Source of the DNA: Akkermansia muciniphila
GTDB lineage: Bacteria; Verrucomicrobiota; Verrucomicrobiia; Limisphaerales; SIAT01
Direction: 5' to 3'
Assembly (NCBI GenBank): GCA_945900775.1
Contig: CAMDJP010000015.1
Coordinates: forward strand, 1-57,410
Length of the DNA stretch: 57,410 bases
The position numbers and the translations under genes were made by a program. This document shows positions 50,280-57,410 of the stretch, piece after piece (position 1 is the first letter of the stretch; every line of letters begins with the position of its first letter). Below the pieces are notes generated by a model. That model was not told the DNA's origin. It saw only the letters and a program-made list of their open reading frames with translations, and did not search any database.

Positions 50280-52166
50280 TTAACCCAAATCAACGAACGG
50301 CGGGATAGGGCAGTCGAGTGTATTGCTGATGGCGCGGAGGAGTTCTCCTTCACCTTCCTGAATAATGCCGTCGCTGGCGACGGTGGCCGCGCACGCTTCT
50401 ATCAGCGAGTTTTTGATGCGAGGGATGGCGTTGGCGAGGCGATCAAGGGCGGCATCCACGTGGGCGAGGTTGCATTCCGTGAGCGGCAGGAACACGAGGG
50501 AAGGGTTCTTTGATTCGAGCACGTTGGCACCCACTTGGAATGCCTCGGCTTGTTTCTGCGGTTCGTCGTGACCGAGGTGGGCGAGACACGAGAGGAGCAC
50601 AGCGCAATCAGGGAGGAGTGGCGCGAGCTTGCGCTGCTGCGTGTGTCGCGGTGGCTGGGGATTGAACTGCGGGTCGAGATGGCGACAGAGAGTTTTCTTG
50701 AGTGCGTATTCGAAGAGGTCAATCGCAGCATCGGCTTCGATGAGAGCATCCACACTGCGGCGGAATTGAGTGTGCTGCGCGGGCGAAAGGCGACGAAGTG
50801 CGGCGGTGGCGAGTGTGGCGAGCGGAAGTTTTGAGCGCCTCGGCAGAGCGTCCACGTGCGGAAGGAGGAGGTTCAGTTCGCGCAGGACATCCGCTGGGGC
50901 GATTTGCTGGAGGTGAGAAAGCTGAGTACCGCGGATGGTTCGATCGGCGTCGAGCAACAACGCGTACATGAGCGCTGAAGCGCCGAACGGTTCTTGTGCC
51001 GCTTTCGCAAGCGGCCCCGGTAGCTCGGCGAGAAGTACGGAGGCGCGCACGATGTGTTCGGGACCGATTGAGCCGGCCTGCTGTGCGATGTCTTTGGCGC
51101 GCGTGATGACCGGCGGTGTTCCGCCAGAAAATGAAGCTGTGGCATTAGAAACAGCTGTATGCGTTGAACCTTCTCTGCCTGCCGCCAACTCCGCAATCTC
51201 GGGATAGAACTGAGGGTCGAGTAGTTGAATCCGTTCCTCCAAGGGCGGGTGTGTGGCGAAAAAACTGTTCAACGCGCTGGCGAAAAACATGTGAGAGAAA
51301 GCTGAGGCGCGCGGATGGGCGACAGCCGAACCGGTGGGGTAACCGGCGATTTTTTTAAGAGCGTTGCCAATGCCGCTTGGATTGCGAGTGAACTGCACGG
51401 CTGAGGCATCGGCGAGATGTTCGCGCTGACGCGAGATGGCTGCTTGGATGGCGCGGGCGAAGAATTGCCCAATCCAGCCGATAAGAAGAAGGCCCAATCC
51501 GAAAGCGAAAAATGCGGCGGCAACTTGGTTTCCATCCTTATTACGTGATCGGCCGCTGCGTCCGGCGATTTCGAAAAGGACGCGGCCGAGCAACGCCAAT
51601 CCCATGATGCCGTAAAGCCATCCGGTAAGCTGGATATTCCGGCGCATGTCGCCGTTGAGGATATGGCTGAACTCGTGCGCCACGACTCCTTGAAGCTCAT
51701 CGCGACTCAATTGATTCAGGCAACCGCGTGAGACGGCGACAGCGCAATCGCTTGTATCGTGGCCGGCGGCGAAAGCGTTAATAGCTTCCTCATCATCGAG
51801 CACGAACACCGCCGGCATGGGCGTGCCGGAGGCAATCGACATTTCTTCGACCACATTTAGATAACGTCGCTCGGCAGGATTGCTCGTGCCTGGTTCGACT
51901 GGGCGTCCGCCACACATCTCGGCCACGGTGCGTCCGCCGGAGGAGAGGCTGGCCTTGCCTACACCAACGCCGATAAGAATCACGATGGATGTGCCGACAA
52001 GGGAGAGGAAGGCGATTCCGGGGTTCCACAAATCCTGACCTTCCGTGATGAGGGCGGCGGTGAGAAAATGAACCGCCGCGATGATGCCGACGACGGCGAG
52101 TGCGTACAGAATCAGGAGACGACCAGTCTGCTGGCGGGCCTGTTCTTGGCGCGCAAAAAAATTCAT
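50280..52166 (-). CDS. M48 (HtpX-like) membrane protease with long C-terminal domain
   Basis: The 628-aa protein has two N-terminal membrane helices. A zinc motif HEFSH follows (His164, Glu165, His168, in VVAHEFSHILNGD), with helices near 180-235 and the third-ligand region REHLADASA. E. coli HtpX is about 290 aa. Here about 300 further residues follow, helical and Leu-rich. They end in ATVASDGIIQEGEGELLRAISN, which resembles the metal-binding repeat of TerB-like domains. It may degrade misfolded membrane proteins, with the tail sensing or docking. It lies 36 bp after lemA, a common partner. Confidence 0.88.
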   Translation of the reverse strand: MNFFARQEQARQQTGRLLILYALAVVGIIAAVHFLTAALITEGQDLWNPGIAFLSLVGTSIVILIGVGVGKASLSSGGRTVAEMCGGRPVEPGTSNPAERRYLNVVEEMSIASGTPMPAVFVLDDEEAINAFAAGHDTSDCAVAVSRGCLNQLSRDELQGVVAHEFSHILNGDMRRNIQLTGWLYGIMGLALLGRVLFEIAGRSGRSRNKDGNQVAAAFFAFGLGLLLIGWIGQFFARAIQAAISRQREHLADASAVQFTRNPSGIGNALKKIAGYPTGSAVAHPRASAFSHMFFASALNSFFATHPPLEERIQLLDPQFYPEIAELAAGREGSTHTAVSNATASFSGGTPPVITRAKDIAQQAGSIGPEHIVRASVLLAELPGPLAKAAQEPFGASALMYALLLDADRTIRGTQLSHLQQIAPADVLRELNLLLPHVDALPRRSKLPLATLATAALRRLSPAQHTQFRRSVDALIEADAAIDLFEYALKKTLCRHLDPQFNPQPPRHTQQRKLAPLLPDCAVLLSCLAHLGHDEPQKQAEAFQVGANVLESKNPSLVFLPLTECNLAHVDAALDRLANAIPRIKNSLIEACAATVASDGIIQEGEGELLRAISNTLDCPIPPFVDLG

Positions 52167-52202
52167 AGTGCAGAGCGCGGGGGAGGCGCGGTGCGCCAGG
52201 CG

Positions 52203-52832
52203 TTACGCGAAGGAAACTTTGGTCGCCTCGCGCTCGGTGATGTTGGTGATCTCGAAAAGCGCGGCTTCGCTAAAGCCCAGCATATTGGCGAAGATGACGG
52301 CAGGGAACTGTTCCCGGCTGGTGTTGTACACCATCACGGAGTCGTTGTAGTTCTGCCGCGAGAAGGCCACCTTGTTTTCTGTCGAGGTCAATTCCTCGGT
52401 CAGGTTTATCATCACTTGGCTGGCCTTGAGGTCGGGGTACTGCTCGCTGACAACCATCAGACGCGAAAGCGCGCCGGCCAATCCGCTTTCTGCTGCGCCC
52501 AAACTCTGCATGGTTTTGGAGTCGGCGGGATTGGCGGCAGCAGCCCGCGCGGCGGCGATGGCGATGTTGCGTGCTTCGGTGACCTTGACCAGTGTGTTGT
52601 GCTCGTGTCCCAAGTAACCTTTGGCGGTCTCGACGAGGTTGGGGATGAGATCGTATCGGCGCTTGAGCTGCACATCAATCTGCGCAAAGGCGTTCTTGAA
52701 CGTGTTACGCAGTTGGACCAGCCGATTGTAGATGGTCACGCCGTACAGGGCCAGCAGGACTACCAGTCCCACGAGCACGAGAGCGATGATGGTGAACGCG
52801 GCGATGACGCCGACTACAGGAAACATATTCAT
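52203..52832 (-). CDS. lemA: LemA family protein
   Basis: The 209-aa protein has one N-terminal helix (AAFTIIALVLVGLVVLLALYGVTIYNRLV). A four-helix bundle follows with the family signature FAQIDVQLKRRYDLIPNLVETAKGY, then PDLKASQVMINLTEELTSTENKVAFSRQNYNDSVM and a short end at FANMLGFSEA. LemA proteins are membrane-anchored with an exposed bundle. They often adjoin M48 peptidases or TPM-domain proteins, as here. The exact role is unknown, though an envelope-quality-control complex with the protease is likely. Confidence 0.94.
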   Translation of the reverse strand: MNMFPVVGVIAAFTIIALVLVGLVVLLALYGVTIYNRLVQLRNTFKNAFAQIDVQLKRRYDLIPNLVETAKGYLGHEHNTLVKVTEARNIAIAAARAAAANPADSKTMQSLGAAESGLAGALSRLMVVSEQYPDLKASQVMINLTEELTSTENKVAFSRQNYNDSVMVYNTSREQFPAVIFANMLGFSEAALFEITNITEREATKVSFA

Positions 52833-53173
52833 AGATTATCTAATTGATAGCAGCTTTGGGCGTCACCGGTCAATTCCACAAACCGGCGATTTTTATAATG
52901 CGGCAATATTCGTGCGTGAAGCGATTCCTCCCCAAGTAGTTTTGCGAATCTCCGGAAAGGCAGCTCATAGGAACCGATAGGAATTTGCTTTCTGGATGCT
53001 CCACGGTTTCGGGAGAATCATACTGTAAAGGTTGACTAGTATGGAAGGTAGCTTAATCCCTCCCCGTGGCAATAAAAATACTGTTGTTTTGAGATTCTTA
53101 ACCGCGTTTCCGTTTCGAGCGTTGACGGCTCCGCCGCGTTTCCTAAGATGACGCCGGTTTTTCAACGACACAC
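52833..53173. other. Intergenic region between divergent lemA and acsA
   Basis: This 341-bp stretch has no supported gene. A 68-codon minus-strand frame (52965-53171) has no domain, no plausible start signal and unlike codon use, so I discarded it. The AT-rich parts (52890-52910, 53065-53100) fit promoter DNA for both genes. The best single candidate is the acsA promoter listed separately. Confidence 0.6.
53122..53149 (+). promoter_or_regulatory. Candidate sigma-70-type promoter of acsA
   Basis: TTGACG (53122-53127, five of six consensus) is followed after 16 bp by TAAGAT (53144-53149, four of six). Transcription would start about 18 bp before the acsA ATG. Verrucomicrobiota promoters are poorly defined, so this is a tentative match. 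Confidence 0.35.
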
Positions 53174-55132
53174 ATGAGCGCCAACCAATCCGCCGCCGAC
53201 AAAAACCTTTTCCCGCCTCCCGTCACCTCGTCGGCTCAGTCCTACGTCCGCACCCTCGAGGAGTACCGCGATATTTACGCCGCTGCGGCGCGCGCGCCGG
53301 ACAGCTTCTGGGCTGCGCAAGCCGAGCGCATCACATGGATCAAGAAATGGGACAAAGTCAGCCAGTGCGATTATCACAAGGCCGATATCCAGTGGTACCT
53401 CGGTGGAAAGCTCAACGCTTCGTATAACTGTGTGGACCGGCACGTCGAGGCCGGCCACGGCGATGTGACTGCGCTCATCTGGGAAGGGAATAATCCGGCG
53501 GAGACGCGCCGCGTGAGCTACGCCGAACTACACCTGCAGGTGCAGCGCGCAGCGAACGCGCTCAAGGCTCTCGGTATTAAGAAGGGCGATCGCGTCTGCA
53601 TCTACCTGCAGATGATTCCCGAACTGGCCGTGGCCGTGCTCGCCTGCGCCCGCATCGGCGCGGTGCACTCGGTCGTCTTCGGCGCGTTCTCGTCAGACTC
53701 GCTCGTCACGCGCATCAACGACTCCGGTTGCAATCTCATCATCACGCAGGACACCGCCGTGCGCGGCAACAAGCTCGATATTCCGATGAAGGCGAACGCC
53801 GACAAGGCAATCGAGCGAACGCCAAGCGTGGAGAAGGTTCTCGTCGTCCGCCGCACCGGTTCACCCGTCGAACTGAAAGCCGGCCGGGACGTTTGGTGGC
53901 ACGAAGCGTTAGAGGCCGCTTCGCCGATTTGTCCGCCCGAGCCGATGGATGCCGAAGATCCGCTCTTCATTCTTTACACGAGCGGTTCCACTGGCAAGCC
54001 GAAGGGCGTCCTGCACACGACTGGGGGCTACCTCGTGTACGTCGCGACGACCCATCATTACGTCTTCGACTACAAGCCGGGCGACATCTACTGGTGCACG
54101 GCGGACGTCGGCTGGATCACAGGACACTCGTATATCCTCTACGGGCCCCTCGCCAACCGCGCTACCACGCTGATGTTCGAAGGTGTGCCGAACTATCCCG
54201 ACTTCGGTCGTTTCTGGGAGGTCATCGCCAAGCACAAGGTGAACATTTTCTACACCGCGCCGACGGCCTTGCGCGCGCTGATGAAGGAAGGCGACACGTG
54301 GCCGAACAAGCACGGACTCTCGTCGCTGCGCTTGCTCGGCACCGTGGGCGAGCCAATCAAGTCACCCGAATGGACGTGGTACCACAAGTCCATCGGCAAG
54401 GAGCGCTGCCCCATCGTGGACACGTGGTGGCAGACGGAAACTGGCGGCATCCTCATCAGCCCGTTGCCTGGCGCTACGCCACTCAAACCAGGCAGCGCCA
54501 CCTTGCCACTCTTTGGCATCCAACCGCAGGTGGTAGATGAGCAGGGAAAAGTTTTGGAAGGAAACGATGTGCGCGGCTGTTTGGTGCTCGCTGCGTCGTG
54601 GCCGGGGCAGATGCGCACTGTGTACGGCGATCACCAACGTTTTGTGGACACGTACTTCTCGCGCTTCCCAGGAAAGTATTTCACCGGCGACGGCTGCTGG
54701 CGCGATGCCGATGGCTACTACTGGATTACCGGCCGTGTGGACGACATCATCATCGTCTCTGGACACAACATCGGCACGGCGGAGATTGAAGGAGGTATCG
54801 GCGGGCATTCGGCTGTGGCCGAGGCGGCGGTTGTCGGCTACCCGCACGACATCAAGGGCAACGCCATCTACGCGTTCGTGACGCTCAAGACCGGCCAGAC
54901 GCCGAGCGCAGAGATGCGCAAGGAGATTGTCCAACGCGTGCGGCAGGAGATTGGCCCGCACGCGACGCCGGACAAAATCCAGTTCACCGACGGACTGCCC
55001 AAGACGCGCTCGGGAAAAATCATGCGCCGCATCTTGCGCAAGATTGCCGAGAACGAATTGGATAACCTCGGCGATATTTCCACGCTCGCTGATCCGAGTG
55101 TGGTTGAATCGCTCGTGAAGGGGCGGGTGTAG
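53174..55132 (+). CDS. acsA: Acetyl-CoA synthetase (AMP-forming)
   Basis: Acs converts acetate, ATP and CoA to acetyl-CoA. The 652-aa protein has the Acs N-domain ([25 protein letters not shown]). The AMP-binding loop [31 protein letters not shown] and the TWWQTETGG motif follow, with the C-domain hinge [21 protein letters not shown]. The catalytic Lys lies in [18 protein letters not shown], the site that is acetylated to switch the enzyme off in other bacteria. Length is standard. No pat or actP gene is adjacent. It is convergent with the sugar isomerase gene (14-bp gap). Confidence 0.97.
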   Translation: MSANQSAADKNLFPPPVTSSAQSYVRTLEEYRDIYAAAARAPDSFWAAQAERITWIKKWDKVSQCDYHKADIQWYLGGKLNASYNCVDRHVEAGHGDVTALIWEGNNPAETRRVSYAELHLQVQRAANALKALGIKKGDRVCIYLQMIPELAVAVLACARIGAVHSVVFGAFSSDSLVTRINDSGCNLIITQDTAVRGNKLDIPMKANADKAIERTPSVEKVLVVRRTGSPVELKAGRDVWWHEALEAASPICPPEPMDAEDPLFILYTSGSTGKPKGVLHTTGGYLVYVATTHHYVFDYKPGDIYWCTADVGWITGHSYILYGPLANRATTLMFEGVPNYPDFGRFWEVIAKHKVNIFYTAPTALRALMKEGDTWPNKHGLSSLRLLGTVGEPIKSPEWTWYHKSIGKERCPIVDTWWQTETGGILISPLPGATPLKPGSATLPLFGIQPQVVDEQGKVLEGNDVRGCLVLAASWPGQMRTVYGDHQRFVDTYFSRFPGKYFTGDGCWRDADGYYWITGRVDDIIIVSGHNIGTAEIEGGIGGHSAVAEAAVVGYPHDIKGNAIYAFVTLKTGQTPSAEMRKEIVQRVRQEIGPHATPDKIQFTDGLPKTRSGKIMRRILRKIAENELDNLGDISTLADPSVVESLVKGRV

Positions 55133-55146
55133 TCAGATGCTTTGGC

Positions 55147-56112
55147 TCAAGCCCGGCGTGCGGCATCCAGCTTGGCGAAGCACTGCCGCGCGGCGGCGAT
55201 TGGGTCGTAACCCGGCTTGTTGAAAATCATCCCGCTGACCTCCACCACGACCGGTCCGCGCCAGTTCGCCTTCCGCAGCCGCTCGAAGTAGTCGGCGTAG
55301 TCAATCTTGCCTTCGCCTGGGAGCAGGAACTGGAATTTCGCAGCTTCGCCAGTGGCGTCCTTCACGTGGATGAAGGACGTGTGCGGCAGCAACGCCTTCA
55401 ACGTGTCCGATAGCGGCAATCCACGGAGTTGGTAGTGGCTCTGGTCGAAGGCGAGCCGGATCCACGGGCTGTTGGCCTGCTGCAGTAACCAAAGGGCGTG
55501 CTCGGGCAAGTGCGCGGCACTGCCGACGTGCGGCTTGATGGCGATGGTGATTTTCTCTTTGGCGGCAACCGCGGCCCACGCGCGTAACTGCTCAGCCATC
55601 TTCTGTTTCACGGTCTCCCACTCGGCTGGTTTGCCGCCGAGGACGGTCTCCAATAGCGGAGGTGTCTGCGGTGCGACGTCGCGCGAAAGCTCCGCGGCGG
55701 CCTTGATGCGATCGAGGTGAATGCGGTGCGTCGCCGCTTCGGCGAGCAGGCTGAAGTTATCCATCATGGCAGCGAGACCGAGGTTCAGGGCCTTCAGACG
55801 CTGGGAGAGTTCGCGTCGGGCCGCGGGGGTGAGCAGTTTCGGTTCAGCGGGGAAGCCGGGGTTCAAGGTCAACTCCACGCTTTCGTAACCGATCTTCGCG
55901 CAGGCTTCGCACGCATCGACCAACGTCAGGGACTTCATCCCGTACAGGCTGAAGCCCAGCTGGATTCCTGTATTCTTGCGGGGCTTGGATTCTGCTGCCA
56001 GTGCCAATTCAATCGGTGCGCTTCGCAATGCGAGGCAGGCACCGGCACTGAGGGTGATAAACTGCCGGCGTTCGAAAAGATGTGGATGAAGGTGCTGGGA
56101 ACTGGCTTTCAT
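55147..56112 (-). CDS. TIM-barrel sugar-phosphate isomerase/epimerase-like, exported
   Basis: With the ATG at 56112 the protein is 321 aa. The N-terminus RRQFITLSAGACLALRSAPIELALAA has a twin-arginine-like RRQFI motif and a hydrophobic core ending in Ala-rich sequence. It may be Tat-exported, like many Verrucomicrobiota and planctomycete members of this family. The xylose-isomerase-like TIM barrel follows (IQLGFSLYGMKSLTLVDACEACAKIGYESVELTL, RLAFDQSHYQLRGLPL, FIHVKDATG, GPVVVEVSGM). The substrate is unknown. A longer start at 56160 is possible. It lies just upstream of and divergent from the pseudopilin gene. Confidence 0.87.
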   Translation of the reverse strand: MKASSQHLHPHLFERRQFITLSAGACLALRSAPIELALAAESKPRKNTGIQLGFSLYGMKSLTLVDACEACAKIGYESVELTLNPGFPAEPKLLTPAARRELSQRLKALNLGLAAMMDNFSLLAEAATHRIHLDRIKAAAELSRDVAPQTPPLLETVLGGKPAEWETVKQKMAEQLRAWAAVAAKEKITIAIKPHVGSAAHLPEHALWLLQQANSPWIRLAFDQSHYQLRGLPLSDTLKALLPHTSFIHVKDATGEAAKFQFLLPGEGKIDYADYFERLRKANWRGPVVVEVSGMIFNKPGYDPIAAARQCFAKLDAARRA

Positions 56113-56231
56113 TTGACGAAGCAGAACAAGGGATTCCGCATCTGTCAATCGGCTGGACATTTCACTTGTGCGAAGTGTACGGAACCGCCTTAATGGTTGG
56201 CATAGGATTTGCTGCTTGACGCGACACGGGG

Positions 56232-57224
56232 ATGGTGAATATTGTTAAACCACAAGTTATCGAAGCAAATGTGAGTATTGTGGAACCAAAAGCCTACAAG
56301 GCCGATGAAATCTCACTCAGTTTGCGTGACCTTCACGCAATTCGGGCGTTCACGCTCATTGAGTTGCTGGTCGTCATCGCTATCATCGGCATCCTCGCCT
56401 CGATACTCCTGCCGGTGCTGGGAAGAGCTAAATCCCGGGCGCATGCGACGGTCTGCCAGAGCAACCTAAAGCAGATTGTCTTGGGTATCACAGTGTACAC
56501 GGGAGATTTTCAGGATCGTTTTCCAGGCCCAATCACTAGCTCTCTTTATCCACGGATGGGGCCGTCCACGGCTGGTGGAGCTACACCCGTGCTGGAGGTA
56601 ACCGGCTCGGTGACGGGATACCCCCGTAACGCTGAGCTGCTCTACTATGCTGGGAGATATTTAGGTGGGCCGGATTCCAACTCACTGCCGGCTGCTAATG
56701 AGATGTTCACACTGTTTCGGGATCCTGGGTTCCAGAGAGCTGCCAACCTTAGCACTGGGCAGAAGAACAACCCGACGTCGCAGCTGCATTATCTTCTAGC
56801 AAGCAAGCCGGCCCAACGCGCGCCGATTTTGCCGGTACCAGCACCAGGAACTGTGCTCTGGGGGCCGTTCGGCGGGTTTTCCGGAACGAACATATTCACT
56901 CTCTCGCCTCATGGTTCGATCGCTCCGTGCGAGATGCAGTTATTCCCTCGGCCAGAGTACAATTACCTCGTTACCGATTATGTGGCGCAGATGGTGTCCG
57001 TGGATCCCGCCGGACCGGCTGGCTACGCGTTCAGTGCCAACAGCTACAACGCCATGCTCCCCATGGGCGATACGCATCAAGGCAAGTTCAACCAAGGTAT
57101 GCTCGACGGCAGCGTTCGTAGCGTGAGTGTCATCGGTGGTGGCGTCGCTGCCGGCGCACCGGCGGGCGTGTTGGGCGACGTCAACTACAACGTCCACGGC
57201 ACAGACATCATCTATAGCAAGTAA
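56232..57224 (+). CDS. Type II pseudopilin with H-X9-DG motif, alanine at cleavage position
   Basis: The 330-aa protein has the class III prepilin signature [18 protein letters not shown] (mature residue 1 is Phe40, Glu5 is Glu44). The C-terminal H-X9-DG motif (His282 to Asp292-Gly293) is common in Planctomycetota and Verrucomicrobiota pseudopilins. The residue before the cleavage site is Ala39 where Gly is normal, and the leader is long (39 residues; GTG at 56271 or 56280 would shorten it to about 22-26). PilD should process it, perhaps less well. A single pseudopilin with no secretion cassette nearby suggests a stand-alone family member. Confidence 0.9.
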   Translation: MVNIVKPQVIEANVSIVEPKAYKADEISLSLRDLHAIRAFTLIELLVVIAIIGILASILLPVLGRAKSRAHATVCQSNLKQIVLGITVYTGDFQDRFPGPITSSLYPRMGPSTAGGATPVLEVTGSVTGYPRNAELLYYAGRYLGGPDSNSLPAANEMFTLFRDPGFQRAANLSTGQKNNPTSQLHYLLASKPAQRAPILPVPAPGTVLWGPFGGFSGTNIFTLSPHGSIAPCEMQLFPRPEYNYLVTDYVAQMVSVDPAGPAGYAFSANSYNAMLPMGDTHQGKFNQGMLDGSVRSVSVIGGGVAAGAPAGVLGDVNYNVHGTDIIYSK

Positions 57225-57281
57225 ACACGCGGCGCGCTTGCGGGCTTGAACTGCCCCGCGTCGCCCGCTACTGTCCGCGCG

Positions 57282-57410
57282 ATGTCGCGCCTGCCCTTTG
57301 AGGTCCACCTCGCGCTCCGTTATCTGCGTCCGAAGCGTTCGCTGATCTCGGTGATCCCGTTCACGTCCGTCGTTGGCGTGATGCTCGGTGTGGCGGTGAT
57401 CATTATCGTC
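57282..57410 (+). CDS. Lipoprotein-releasing ABC permease, LolC/LolE-type (partial)
   Basis: This is the first 43 codons of a frame running off the right edge. It starts MSRLPFEVHLALRYLRPKR and continues into a first membrane helix (SVVGVMLGVAVIIIV). The phrase LALRYLRPKR followed by SVIPFTSVVGVMLGVAVIIIV is typical of LolC/LolE, which extract lipoproteins from the inner membrane with LolD. The rest, and a lolD, would lie beyond the window. Confidence 0.85.
   Translation, partial: MSRLPFEVHLALRYLRPKRSLISVIPFTSVVGVMLGVAVIIIV

Noticed and set aside
52844-52873. Promoter TTGACC-18-TATCAA for lemA on the minus strand
   Set aside because: The match is weak and would leave a leader of only about 5 bases.
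39934-52915. Shared 12-mer GGCAATATTCGT near 39935 and 52903 as a regulatory motif
   Set aside because: In 57 kb many 12-mers are expected to occur twice by chance, and the flanks do not match.
52965-53171. 68-codon minus-strand frame upstream of acsA
   Set aside because: It is short and basic with no domain, and fills a region with promoter-like composition.
1-57410. tRNA, rRNA, CRISPR arrays, insertion sequences, prophage or integrase genes
   Set aside because: No tRNA T-arm-like sequence, repeat-spacer array, transposase or integrase motif was found on either strand.

Overview
The window looks like a chromosomal segment of a Gram-negative, high-GC bacterium, most likely a member of the Verrucomicrobiota (a planctomycete relative is the second choice). 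This is inferred from the gene mix: exported sulfatases, a DUF1080 sugar-hydrolase protein, a tricorn-type protease, an H-X9-DG pseudopilin, Exb/TonB energy transduction, a lipid-A-type LabN protein and the beginning of a LolC-like permease. I see no transposase, integrase, phage gene, CRISPR array, tRNA or rRNA. The content is mostly housekeeping and envelope genes in short operons, with genes packed so tightly that several convergent pairs overlap or touch at their stop codons. Shine-Dalgarno sequences are weak or absent before many starts, and GTG or TTG starts are common.

Layout. 1-2.3 kb (minus): the N-terminal part of a MoxR ATPase, translationally coupled to a membrane/coiled-coil protein. 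2.5-7.7 kb: a DUF5679 zinc ribbon, pyrE, an M50-like membrane protease, a PTS IIA(Ntr) protein, argS, a stand-alone CoaB and a TPR protein. 7.8-13.5 kb: an atypical Hsp70, a membrane-anchored L7/L12-CTD protein, infC with a TTG start and a long tail, a DUF1015 protein and argG, ended by a strong terminator. 13.5-17.1 kb (minus): an operon of two TonB paralogues, exbB and exbD. 17.3-21.7 kb: apaG, infA, a LabN protein with a zinc ribbon, a TlpA-like thioredoxin, a DR2241-type Fe-S protein, a half-size TSUP permease and an MscS channel. 22-28 kb: thiS and thiH without thiG, an orphan ParA, a PQQ-type propeller, a flavin reductase, gcvT and gcvH.

28-37 kb holds peptide and amino-acid degradation (an N-acyl-D-amino-acid deacylase facing a tricorn protease) and an RND pump with its lipoprotein adaptor. 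37-42 kb holds a glyoxalase-fold protein, a sulfatase, an exported PrxQ peroxiredoxin, a DUF1080 protein and a Sel1-repeat lipoprotein. 42-48.5 kb has aroC with an esterase, facing the overlapping run aroE - prepilin peptidase - amidohydrolase. 48.7-57.4 kb has a second sulfatase, an M48 protease with LemA, acsA, a TIM-barrel sugar isomerase/epimerase, a pseudopilin and the first 43 codons of a LolC/E-type permease.

I found no single obvious unknown system. The features most worth following are the double-TonB operon with its fixed-spacing periplasmic motif and internal duplication, the DR2241-type Fe-S gene divergent from a half-TSUP, the infC / L7/L12-CTD pair, a possible structured RNA between thiS and mscS, a 14-bp direct repeat with 22-bp periodicity before the peroxiredoxin gene, and the pseudopilin with alanine at the cleavage position. 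Function calls rest on recognised motifs read by eye; no database search was possible.
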